NCBI GenBank assembly: GCA_007133995.1
Contig: SLLP01000156.1
Span: forward strand, 1 to 6,512
Source: Balneolales bacterium
GTDB lineage: Bacteria > Bacteroidota > Rhodothermia > Balneolales > Natronogracilivirgulaceae
Reading direction: 5' to 3'
Length of the DNA: 6,512 nt
Below, in pieces: positions 1-6,381 of this stretch (positions are counted from its first letter, which is position 1; each line of letters opens with the position of its first letter). Made by a program: the position numbers and the translations under genes. The notes beneath the pieces are model-generated. The model was not told the origin of the DNA. It did not search any database and saw only the letters and a list, made by a program, of their open reading frames with translations.

Positions 1-485
1 ACACCTTGTTCCACTTTCTTGAAAAGGGTATAGCCGGGATCCTGATAAGCCACATACAAAGCCATCTCTCCAAACAGTTTTTTCGTCATGGATTCGGCCT
101 GGTTGCTGCAGAGCAGGCCATTTACCCGTGTTGGATGGGTATGGATGACATAGGCATATTCGATGAGGTCATGTATGCTTGCTTCAACGGATGGCCTTTT
201 ATTGGTACCGGTATGCATCATGCTTGAAACCAGATCGTTTTTGACATCCTCTTCTCGTTTCCGTAGATCGGCCCCATAGTTTTTTGACCGCAGTTCCGCC
301 AGCTTTTTCCTCGACAATTTGAGCAGGTCGTTGTCTTGAAGCTTACCCAAAAAGGAGCCGCTGGCGGTTATCCAGAGGTAGTCGGCCGTTTTAAAAGAAG
401 AATTGCCGCCACTGGCTATGATATAGTCTTTGTCAGTTCCGTAGCGCTTTGAAAGCTGTCTCAGTATTTCCAGTTGGGTTTTCAT
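1..485 (-). CDS. Class II aldolase/adducin-family protein, N-terminal part (runs off the window start)
   Basis: Reading the minus strand from the ATG at 485-483 gives 161 open codons to the window edge, starting MKTQLEILRQLSKRYG. Visible class II aldolase marks are the phosphate-binding type GGNSS motif (residues 26-30), TASG (40-43), E101 and H105 in an EASIHDLI segment, and the zinc-binding pair H115/H117 in VIHTHP. A further family-like segment, YQDPGY, lies at 147-152. The family splits L-fuculose-1-phosphate or L-rhamnulose-1-phosphate into dihydroxyacetone phosphate and L-lactaldehyde, or acts as a related epimerase. The divergent fucP-fucU pair favours a role in deoxysugar catabolism. 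The C-terminus is missing, so a stand-alone enzyme cannot be told from an aldolase fused to a short-chain dehydrogenase (RhaEW-like). No Shine-Dalgarno is seen before the ATG, but the family match begins right after it. The family is certain; the substrate is inferred. Confidence 0.88.
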   Translation of the reverse strand, partial: MKTQLEILRQLSKRYGTDKDYIIASGGNSSFKTADYLWITASGSFLGKLQDNDLLKLSRKKLAELRSKNYGADLRKREEDVKNDLVSSMMHTGTNKRPSVEASIHDLIEYAYVIHTHPTRVNGLLCSNQAESMTKKLFGEMALYVAYQDPGYTLFKKVEQG

Positions 486-521
486 GTGTTTTAAAACTTT
501 TATTTATAAGGTCACATAGAA

Positions 522-580
522 TGTCCATGACGTTTTTAATCATGCTCCTGTGTGTCCGGGGCTATGCCCGGTCATGGACA
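522..580. repeat. 10-base inverted repeat enclosing a short GC-rich hairpin
   Basis: TGTCCATGAC at 522-531 is the exact reverse complement of GTCATGGACA at 571-580. Between the arms lie direct-repeat copy 1 and a CCGGG (556-560)/CCCGG (567-571) inverted repeat with a 6-base loop; the outer arm and the inner hairpin share base 571. No T tract follows, so this does not look like an intrinsic terminator. It may be an operator with two half-sites or a structured 5' leader, depending on where transcription starts. Confidence 0.55.
535..556 (+). repeat. 22-base direct repeat, copy 1
   Basis: This copy runs from TTTAATCATG to CTGTGTGTC and matches 639-660 at 21 of 22 bases; the only difference is T at 546 against C at 650. 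The copies are 104 bases apart start to start, in the divergent promoter region. They could be paired binding sites for a local regulator or the remains of a duplication. The right end abuts the CCGGG/CCCGG hairpin. Confidence 0.75.
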
Positions 581-638
581 ATTCATCTGTTTAAATCAAT
601 TTGGATTCTTATGGTCAGAATGAACTCACATGGCTGGA

Positions 639-660
639 TTTAATCATGCCCCTGTGTGTC
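639..660 (+). repeat. 22-base direct repeat, copy 2
   Basis: Second copy of the repeat at 535-556, with one mismatch (C at 650). Flanking bases on either side are only vaguely similar, so the conserved unit appears to be about 22 bases long. It is 181 bases before the fucP start codon. Confidence 0.75.
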
Positions 661-841
661 AACCGTAGGCTGCCATGTTCGTTTCATGAATTCGGAGCTT
701 TTACCGGTTGAATGTAACGAATAAAAAATTTTTCTTAAGTAGACTTTCAAAATTATGCACTCTTAGAATAAAAGTTAAAAAATCAAAAATTGATTTACAG
801 GATCCCACCAGATACTTCCGCGCATAATAAAAGATTGCAAG

Positions 842-2161
842 ATGAATGATGCAGAATCAGTGATTTCCCATAAGAGGCAAAAAGGCAAACTGTTGCCATC
901 GGGCGCGATTTTCCCTTTTATACTTTTGGCAAGTTGTTTTGCGTGGTGGGGGGTTGCCAACAACATGACGGATCCGCTGGTGCAAGCCTTCACCGGGATA
1001 TTTGAAGGACTGACCACTTTTCAATCATCGCTGATACAGTTTGCTTTTTATGGCGCATATTTTGCCCTTGCCATACCCGGTTCGATAATCGCCCGAAAAT
1101 ACGGTTACAAAGCAGGTGTCCTCACCGGACTGGGTATATATACCCTTGGCTGTTTCCTGTTTTTTCCTGCCGCCATGATGCAGCAATTCATCCCATTTCT
1201 GATTGCATTTTATATCCTGGCCGCCGGTCTGTCCATTCTTGAAACAAACGCAAACCCCTATGTGCTCTCTATCGGACCTCAGGACACGGCAACCCAGCGC
1301 CTTAACCTTGCTCAGTCATTCAATCCTGTCGGTTCGGTAATCGGTACGTTGCTGGCTCAGATACTCATCCTTGCCAAACTGGAAAACCTGGAAACAGCAG
1401 CACCGGATATGACGGAACAGCAATCAGGGCTTCTGATGAGTCAGCAGCTTGGAATTGTCATCACTCCCTATCTGATTATTGGCGCCATTCTGGTTGTGGT
1501 ATGGATTTTGATTGCCTTGACCAAAATGCCATATGTCAAAGAAACAGACAGGAATGTTCACTTTTTCGCGACGTTCAAACGGCTTGTACGCAATCCGAAC
1601 TATGTTTTTGCCGTTGTCGCTCAGTTTTTTTACGTGGGCGCCCAAATTTCAGTGTGGACATTTACTGTTTTCTATGTTCCGGATCAACTGGGTCTTACCG
1701 GCAGTGAAACGTTAAGGTATTTCCATTTACCGGCGCTCATTTTATTCGGTTTGTTCCGGTTTATCTCCACGGCAGTCATGTCACGCATCCCGCCGGATAC
1801 CCTGCTTGCATTTATGGCGGTCGCCGGAGGGGTTTGTACCCTGGTCGTCATCACTGTTGGCGGTCTGGTCGGATCCATTGCCCTGGTCGGAATATCGGCA
1901 TGCATGTCCCTGATGTTTCCGACTATATTCGGACTTGGAAGCCGGGGGCTCGGTGAAGACACCAAAGTCGGAGGTTCGGGTTTGATCATGGCCATCCTCG
2001 GAGGAGCCCTTCTCACCCCATTGCAAGGGTACCTTGTTGACGTATTCAACGTCAGCATATCCTATGTTGTTCCACTGGTTTGTTTTGTGGTTATTGCAGC
2101 CTATGCCGTTTTCGCCGGAAAATATTCACTGCCAGGGAGACCGGTAAAAACTGTTATTTAG
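842..2161 (+). CDS. fucP: L-fucose:proton symporter (major facilitator superfamily, FucP type)
   Basis: Inner-membrane sugar transporter of 439 residues, the usual length for FucP, with about twelve hydrophobic segments. Segments closely resemble Escherichia coli FucP as I remember it: WGVANNMTDPL near 36-46, YKAGVLTGLGIY near 89-100, LETNANPY at 133-140, RLNLAQSFNPVGS near 153-165, AQFFYVGAQISVW in the middle, and PTIFGLGSRGLGEDTK near the C-terminal half. D44 and E134 fall where E. coli FucP has D46 and E135, the acidic pair linked to proton coupling and sugar binding. FucP imports L-fucose and can accept L-galactose and D-arabinose. The start at 842 has only weak purine-rich sequence upstream, but it places the first membrane segment at the normal distance. 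The downstream fucU supports fucose as substrate, though other FucP-like proteins carry other sugars. Confidence 0.93.
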   Translation: MNDAESVISHKRQKGKLLPSGAIFPFILLASCFAWWGVANNMTDPLVQAFTGIFEGLTTFQSSLIQFAFYGAYFALAIPGSIIARKYGYKAGVLTGLGIYTLGCFLFFPAAMMQQFIPFLIAFYILAAGLSILETNANPYVLSIGPQDTATQRLNLAQSFNPVGSVIGTLLAQILILAKLENLETAAPDMTEQQSGLLMSQQLGIVITPYLIIGAILVVVWILIALTKMPYVKETDRNVHFFATFKRLVRNPNYVFAVVAQFFYVGAQISVWTFTVFYVPDQLGLTGSETLRYFHLPALILFGLFRFISTAVMSRIPPDTLLAFMAVAGGVCTLVVITVGGLVGSIALVGISACMSLMFPTIFGLGSRGLGEDTKVGGSGLIMAILGGALLTPLQGYLVDVFNVSISYVVPLVCFVVIAAYAVFAGKYSLPGRPVKTVI

Positions 2162-2200
2162 GTTGATGACAAGAAGTGCCCTGACCACGAAAATTGCACC

Positions 2201-2269
2201 ATGTTAAAAAACGATATATTCCAATTTTCGAAAGGGTTAAAAGAAAATCACAAAAAATCAAATGCCTGA
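2201..2269 (+). CDS. Possible 22-codon leader ORF before fucU (doubtful)
   Basis: ATG at 2201 opens a frame of 22 codons ending at TGA 2267-2269, just ahead of the fucU Shine-Dalgarno sequence at 2272-2280. The peptide is lysine-rich and polar, begins MLKND (fucU itself begins MLKKI), and has no recognisable family. There is no ribosome binding site before it. Its placement would suit a leader peptide coupled to fucU translation, but an open frame this short in AT-rich DNA is readily explained by chance. Confidence 0.12.
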   Translation: MLKNDIFQFSKGLKENHKKSNA

Positions 2270-2271
2270 TT

Positions 2272-2280
2272 AAAGGAGGT
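2272..2280 (+). promoter_or_regulatory. Strong ribosome binding site of fucU
   Basis: AAAGGAGGT, a near-perfect match to the 16S rRNA anti-Shine-Dalgarno sequence, ends 7 bases before the ATG at 2288. It fixes the fucU start. It is the only strong Shine-Dalgarno in the window; the other genes have weak or no match. Confidence 0.85.
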
Positions 2281-2287
2281 CATTGAT

Positions 2288-2734
2288 ATGCTAAAAAAGA
2301 TACCGGGTATCCTCGGCCCCGAACTAATAAAAGTTCTTATGGAAATGGGACATGGAGATGATATCGTCATTGCAGATGGTAATTTCCCATCGGCTTCGCT
2401 GGCTCAAAGATTGGTACGTGCCGACGGACATGGCGTTCCGGCATTATTAAAAGCGATTCTGGAAGTTTTTCCACTGGATTCCTATGTTGATAGCCCGGTT
2501 TCTCTCATGGATGTTGTATCTGGTGATCCGGTCAAAACACCGATTTGGGATGAATACCATACCATTATTAAAAGCAGTGGAGAGGTGTTTCAGCAGTTCG
2601 AATGGATTGAGAGATTTGCATTTTATGAGCGCGCCAAAAAAGCCTTTGCAGTTATTGCTACCAGTGAACCGGCCCCATATGCAAATATTATTTTAAAAAA
2701 GGGATGTATTTCTCCATCCTCATTATTAACATAA
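2288..2734 (+). CDS. fucU: L-fucose mutarotase (RbsD/FucU family)
   Basis: Cytoplasmic 148-residue enzyme that interconverts the alpha and beta anomers of L-fucose so that the isomerase receives its preferred form; the family works as an oligomer. It begins MLKKIPGILGPELIKVL and carries the hallmark MGHGDDIVIADGNFP (20-34) with the conserved H22 and D30, then VRADGHGV (43-50), DSYVDSP (64-70), RFAFYERAKKAFAV (109-122) and the C-terminal YANIILKKG (131-139). The order and spacing match E. coli FucU. The length is about 8 residues beyond the E. coli protein because of a short variable tail after KKG. It lies 126 bases after fucP in the same direction, and the next gene starts 35 bases after it, so fucP-fucU-hydrolase may be one operon. 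RbsD is less likely because of the FucU-type FYERA segment and the FucP neighbour. Confidence 0.93.
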   Translation: MLKKIPGILGPELIKVLMEMGHGDDIVIADGNFPSASLAQRLVRADGHGVPALLKAILEVFPLDSYVDSPVSLMDVVSGDPVKTPIWDEYHTIIKSSGEVFQQFEWIERFAFYERAKKAFAVIATSEPAPYANIILKKGCISPSSLLT

Positions 2735-2769
2735 AAAAGAGCTATCAGAAAACCTTTAGCCGAGAGTTT

Positions 2770-5142
2770 ATGCAGATCATTAAACAAATAGTCCATCGAG
2801 AAAAACTATCATCGCTTGTGCTTTTCCTGGCACTGGCAGCCTTGACCAGCATTTTCGTTAGTACGGCAAATACAAAACCTTATGTCGATTTCTCTAATGC
2901 CGTCATTTATATTGATTCCGATGGCACGGAACCGGTACTTGAGAATACTGCGCGCGTGCTTGCCGAGGAAGTGGAAAAACGCACCGGACTTGTTTGGGGA
3001 AAAGTGAACAGTGCTCCCCGTTCAGGTGCCCATGTCGTTTTCAGATTAGCCAAAGCCGGCGAGTTGGAGCCGGAGGGATATCGGATAACTCTGGATAAGC
3101 ATAGGGGACCGAGACTGCTTATTGAGTCTGCCGATAGCCGTGCGTCCTTATTTGGCGCGGGACATCTTCTTCGCAAGAGTATGTGGAACAAAGAACGTTT
3201 TGATGTACCGGGCACCATTGAAACAGAGACAGCACCAAAATATCCGCTGCGCGGCCACCAATTGGGTTACCGTCACCGCGGCAACCCGTATTCTGCGTGG
3301 GATCGGGACCAATACGAACAATATATTCGTGAACTGGCGCTGTTTGGCGCGAATGCCATCGAGAATACTCCCAATTACGGTGGGGAGGCCAGTCCACTTC
3401 ATGTAATGTCGCGTCATGACATGAATGTGCAGATCAGTGAAATCACAAAACAGTACGGCCTGGAATTCTGGATGTGGATCCCCGGTCATTTTGATCTTTC
3501 CAATGAAGCAGTGCGGGAGGAAGCTCTGAGGATAAACGAAAAGACTTACAGAGACAGCCCCCGTGTTGATGCGGTATTCTATCCCGGTGGAGACCCCGGA
3601 AGCAACCCGCCCGAACTGGTGCTGCCCTTCATCAAGGAACTGTCCGTGCTTCTGCAGCACTACCATCCCGAAGCAAAAATCTGGCTTTCCCTTCAGGGTT
3701 TTCGAGAAGAGTGGGTTGACGAAACCTATGAATGGCTTGAATCAGAGGATCCAAGGGAATGGCTCGGGGGCCTGGTTCATGGTCCCGGCAGTCCGGACCT
3801 TCCCGAAACGCGAAAACGCCTGGCAGACCATTATCCTGTGCGGCATTATCCCGATATAACCCACATAGTGCGCTGTCAGTATCCGCACAATCAGCTGGAT
3901 CCGCTTTTTTCGATTGCGCTTACCCGACAGGGTATTAACCCGCAGCCACGTCACTCCAGGTTTATTCACAACCGTTTTGCACCGTTCACCAACGGATTCC
4001 TCACCTACTCCGACGGTAATCACGACAACGTAAACAAGGTGGTATGGACGCGCCTGGGATGGGACCCCGAAGAAAACCTGCGTGAAATTCTCATTGATTA
4101 CGGACGCTTCTTTTTCCGGCCGGACCTCTCGGAAGATGTGGCAGACGCCATATTTGCCCTTGAGCAAAATTTTGAAGGCCCGGCCAGGGATAATGGGGGC
4201 ATCTCGTCAACCTTGCGCGAATGGGAACGCATTTCCGGGGAGATGCAGGATGAACTGAAGGGTACCGATGCCAACTGGCGGCTTCAGATGAAACTTTTTC
4301 GTGCCACAATAGACGCCTATGCCCGTTATCGTTTTATTTATGAGCAGGGACTTGAAGAACAGGCTGCTTCAGCCATACTTGAACATCTAGACGATCCGGC
4401 CTTTGCCATGAAAACCGCCCTGGATATTCTCCAGCGGGCCGAATCCAACAGGATTCATCCTGAGTTGCGTGAACGCATTGTCACGATAGCCGAGGATTTG
4501 TGGCAATCTATCGGGCTGCAAACGGATCTGGAAAACCATCAGGTTCACAGCAGACAAAGAGGTGCCGTACTTGAATATCTCGATACTCCCCTGAACAGCC
4601 GCTATTGGATTGAAGATCAATTTGAATTATTGCAGGAAATGGATGACGATACAGCCGTCAGAAGCCGGCTGCATGAAATCGCCACCTGGCAGAACCCGGG
4701 GGAGGGCAGTTTTTACGATGACCTGGGCAATGTTGGCAATTCGCCGAATGTGTTGTATACCGGAGGTCCGAGCGGGCATCCCATGCAGTACCGCCAGCCC
4801 ACTCCGGGTTACTGGGCTCCTGACGGTGCCCGGAAGCGTCATCGCTATGGCTGGCTGCAAACAATGACCAATCCGGAAGGTCTGCTCTACGAACACCTTG
4901 ATCCTGCTTCGAATTATGTCCTGCGTGTTGTAGGCGTCGGCGATTCGAAACCCAGGGCAGAAGGTGAACTTCTGGAACCGTCAACTTACGATACCGATCT
5001 GGCAGGATTCAAGGACTTTCCCGTTCCCAGGGAACTTTATTCCGATAGCAGACTGAAAATTACCTTCGACCGACTGGATGAGCAACATGTTCCCTGGCGT
5101 GAAAGATCCAGAATGGCAGAAGTTTGGCTTCTCAAACAGTAA
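2770..5142 (+). CDS. Secreted putative glycoside hydrolase with GH20b/alpha-glucuronidase-like N-terminal region
   Basis: Start at ATG 2770 is chosen over the upstream in-frame ATG at 2704 because it gives 790 residues led by a normal signal peptide (basic MQIIKQIVHREK, hydrophobic 15-30, likely cleavage near 33) and avoids overlap with fucU; a weak GAGAG lies just upstream. Residues about 37-155 look like the alpha/beta domain that precedes the barrel in GH20, GH67 and GH115 enzymes. A probable TIM-barrel follows: YPLRGHQLGYR from 158, FGANAIE ending at E198, EFWMWIPGHFD (232-242), VFYPGGDPG with D275, IWLSLQG (304-310), and TYSDGNHDNVNK (412-423). A helical region and a C-terminal beta-rich part end at 790. 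Acidic residues D275, D415 and D419 are candidate active-site residues, which is inference. It probably trims fucose-, rhamnose- or uronate-containing glycans outside the cytoplasm. The family looks familiar but I know of no assigned activity. Confidence 0.8.
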   Translation: MQIIKQIVHREKLSSLVLFLALAALTSIFVSTANTKPYVDFSNAVIYIDSDGTEPVLENTARVLAEEVEKRTGLVWGKVNSAPRSGAHVVFRLAKAGELEPEGYRITLDKHRGPRLLIESADSRASLFGAGHLLRKSMWNKERFDVPGTIETETAPKYPLRGHQLGYRHRGNPYSAWDRDQYEQYIRELALFGANAIENTPNYGGEASPLHVMSRHDMNVQISEITKQYGLEFWMWIPGHFDLSNEAVREEALRINEKTYRDSPRVDAVFYPGGDPGSNPPELVLPFIKELSVLLQHYHPEAKIWLSLQGFREEWVDETYEWLESEDPREWLGGLVHGPGSPDLPETRKRLADHYPVRHYPDITHIVRCQYPHNQLDPLFSIALTRQGINPQPRHSRFIHNRFAPFTNGFLTYSDGNHDNVNKVVWTRLGWDPEENLREILIDYGRFFFRPDLSEDVADAIFALEQNFEGPARDNGGISSTLREWERISGEMQDELKGTDANWRLQMKLFRATIDAYARYRFIYEQGLEEQAASAILEHLDDPAFAMKTALDILQRAESNRIHPELRERIVTIAEDLWQSIGLQTDLENHQVHSRQRGAVLEYLDTPLNSRYWIEDQFELLQEMDDDTAVRSRLHEIATWQNPGEGSFYDDLGNVGNSPNVLYTGGPSGHPMQYRQPTPGYWAPDGARKRHRYGWLQTMTNPEGLLYEHLDPASNYVLRVVGVGDSKPRAEGELLEPSTYDTDLAGFKDFPVPRELYSDSRLKITFDRLDEQHVPWRERSRMAEVWLLKQ

Positions 5143-5175
5143 TAAAACTCATCCTGGCTATAGTCATCAATTACT

Positions 5176-5382
5176 ATGATGTCTTCGTCAGTGATGAACG
5201 GACAACAGAAATGTGATTTCGGCAAACATGGTGTAGTTTTTGTCGCGGCAGGAATGATTTTGAGCATACATTTACCCATGTTACTGGGTAATTATTTCAT
5301 GGCGGGTATCGACACGGTATTTATCGTTATGAGACTTGTTCTGTATTTCCTGATACCGACAATTGAGCCATCCGGAAACTGA
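5176..5382 (+). CDS. Possible small membrane protein, 68 residues (doubtful)
   Basis: An open frame in the 272-base gap between the hydrolase and the metallophosphoesterase genes. After a polar N-terminus it holds two hydrophobic stretches (about residues 19-37 and 42-61), which would fit a two-helix membrane protein, and it ends 32 bases before the next start codon. Starts at 5176, 5179 or 5194 are equally possible and none has a Shine-Dalgarno sequence. No family is recognised. An antisense frame at 5037-5279 overlaps it and looks less like protein. It may be a real small gene, a decayed fragment, or chance. Confidence 0.22.
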   Translation: MMSSSVMNGQQKCDFGKHGVVFVAAGMILSIHLPMLLGNYFMAGIDTVFIVMRLVLYFLIPTIEPSGN

Positions 5383-5414
5383 CGAACTGTGAGACTATTC
5401 CCGATTATAAAACC

Positions 5415-6287
5415 ATGAATATTACACGTCGAAAATTCCTGAAAACGGGGGCACTTGTTGCTGCGGCAGCACCGTTCAGCCCGATGCTTACAGCGGCATC
5501 ATCAAACGTGTATCGCTCCGGAAATCCCGACACGCGGCAATCCATCACATGGTGGGTTTTGGCGGATCCGCATGTAGGCTATCCCGGCTACAGAGAAAAT
5601 ATCCTGACTTCGGTTCGGGATGTGAATAATCTTGATGTCGATTACGCAATTGTTATCGGTGATCTGTTCGAAGATGACAGAGCCTTTCTGGGACAATTAG
5701 AAAGTGAAATGAACGAATTCAAGCACGAGTGGACATACATCCTTGGGAACCATGACTACGACAAAAATACCGGTGCACCCGTCTTGCCGGCAACCTATTT
5801 CACCCGGAAAACAGCAGGGATCAGAATCATTGCCTTGTCCGATGAGATGCTTGAAAATCACAGCCACAGAACGGAGCTTGGAAAGAACCAGGATCAATGG
5901 TTCAGAGACGTTCTGAACGAAGATCCTGACATCCCGACTCTTGTTTTTACACATCATTGCCCGGTCACCAGCCATCGATCCGTATCTTCGTTTGATGACT
6001 GGTTGTCAAATGAAATGGCCAACTACAATATCGTCTTGTGGATAGTAGACCATGCCCACAGATGGAAAATTGACAAAAATATCGATAGCTACGGTTTTGA
6101 TCGTATAAAAGTGGGCTCGATTTGTGAGAAATATGGTGATCGGAGGCCCTGTGAGAGTGCCTTACTTAAAATTGAGGATCAGGGTGAATACACCCGATTA
6201 AACATGAGATTCAGAAATCATGAAGACAGGCGATGGCTTATGGCAGATGGATACGACAACTATGAACTGGAAGTAAAAACGGGCTGA
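5415..6287 (+). CDS. Tat-exported calcineurin-like metallophosphoesterase
   Basis: 290-residue two-metal phosphoesterase. The N-terminus has a classic twin-arginine signal (TRRKFLK at 4-10, then an alanine-rich hydrophobic stretch with cleavage near AASS, 27-30), so it is exported already folded. Metallophosphoesterase motifs are in order: DPH (D51, H53), GD (82-83), GNHD (111-114), H180 in THH, and H213/H215 in VDHAHRW. The last motif is normally GHxH; here Asp212 replaces the glycine while both metal-binding histidines remain. Substrate is unknown: such exported enzymes often sit in polysaccharide-use clusters and may cleave phosphomono- or diesters. The start has no clear ribosome binding site but is fixed by the Tat motif. 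It is codirectional with fucP-fucU-hydrolase but separated by 272 bases, so co-transcription is uncertain. Confidence 0.88.
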   Translation: MNITRRKFLKTGALVAAAAPFSPMLTAASSNVYRSGNPDTRQSITWWVLADPHVGYPGYRENILTSVRDVNNLDVDYAIVIGDLFEDDRAFLGQLESEMNEFKHEWTYILGNHDYDKNTGAPVLPATYFTRKTAGIRIIALSDEMLENHSHRTELGKNQDQWFRDVLNEDPDIPTLVFTHHCPVTSHRSVSSFDDWLSNEMANYNIVLWIVDHAHRWKIDKNIDSYGFDRIKVGSICEKYGDRRPCESALLKIEDQGEYTRLNMRFRNHEDRRWLMADGYDNYELEVKTG

Positions 6288-6308
6288 TGCAGCCCTGGAA
6301 AGTTTTTT
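6275..6308 (+). terminator. Terminator-like hairpin overlapping the metallophosphoesterase stop codon
   Basis: GGGCTG (6281-6286) and CAGCCC (6290-6295) form a perfect 6-base stem with a 3-base loop; the TGA stop codon (6285-6287) lies inside it. AAAAAC (6275-6280) can also pair with GTTTTT (6302-6307), extending the stem across a 6-base bulge, TGGAAA. The T6 run at 6303-6308 begins 7 bases after the GC stem, farther than in a textbook intrinsic terminator, which keeps confidence moderate. If active, it separates the next gene from this one. Confidence 0.42.
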
Positions 6309-6311
6309 CTA

Positions 6312-6381
6312 CAGGCAAACGCCTACGAGCATCTTCCCGCAGATATCAGGTAAACGTCTATGAGCATCTTTTAGCAGAAAT
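6312..6381 (+). repeat. 35-base tandem duplication upstream of the last gene
   Basis: Two adjacent 35-base units, 6312-6346 and 6347-6381, match at 28 of 35 positions; CA at 6382-6383 begins a third, lost unit. Five of the seven differences are C in copy 1 against T in copy 2. Each unit starts with a small hairpin, AGGC-AAAC-GCCT in copy 1 and AGGT-AAAC-GTCT in copy 2, in which the changes leave G-U pairs possible. It ends 25 bases before the next start codon. Confidence 0.75.

Larger units (their letters stand above)
486..841. promoter_or_regulatory. Divergent intergenic region between the aldolase gene and fucP
   Basis: This 356-base stretch separates two divergently transcribed genes and should hold both promoters. 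No convincing -35/-10 pair or Bacteroidota-type TTG/TAnnTTTG pair could be picked with confidence. The 3' part (about 720-785) is strongly AT-rich, as expected near a promoter. The 5' half holds a 22-base direct repeat, a 10-base inverted repeat enclosing a GC-rich hairpin, and a 10-base palindrome (GTTTTAAAAC, 488-497) two bases ahead of the aldolase ATG. A 64-codon open frame at 449-643 overlaps the aldolase gene antisense and shows no protein-like features, so it is not called. Confidence 0.5.

Noticed and set aside
6..227. 73-codon + strand open frame
   Set aside because: It is antisense to the aldolase coding region, including the conserved HTHP segment, so it is a shadow frame.
449..643. 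64-codon + strand open frame across the aldolase start and the intergenic region
   Set aside because: It overlaps the well-supported minus-strand aldolase, has no family-like segment or ribosome binding site, and spans the repeat structure.
790..816. TTGATT and GATACT as a sigma-70 promoter for fucP
   Set aside because: The spacer is only 15 bases and the -10 match is poor, so the call would be arbitrary in this AT-rich region.
1684..2058. 124-codon minus-strand open frame inside fucP
   Set aside because: It is antisense to conserved FucP segments and has a composition (Pro/Thr/Arg-rich) typical of shadow frames.
3148..3666. 172-codon minus-strand open frame inside the hydrolase gene
   Set aside because: It is antisense to conserved barrel motifs of the hydrolase and shows no recognisable family.
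5160..5177. ATAGT/ACTAT inverted repeat after the hydrolase stop codon as a terminator
   Set aside because: The stem is only five AT-rich pairs with an 8-base loop and no T tract follows.
6285..6290. TGA followed by TGC as a selenocysteine site
   Set aside because: The stop position gives a normal metallophosphoesterase length and the hairpin overlaps the TGA rather than following it as a SECIS element would.
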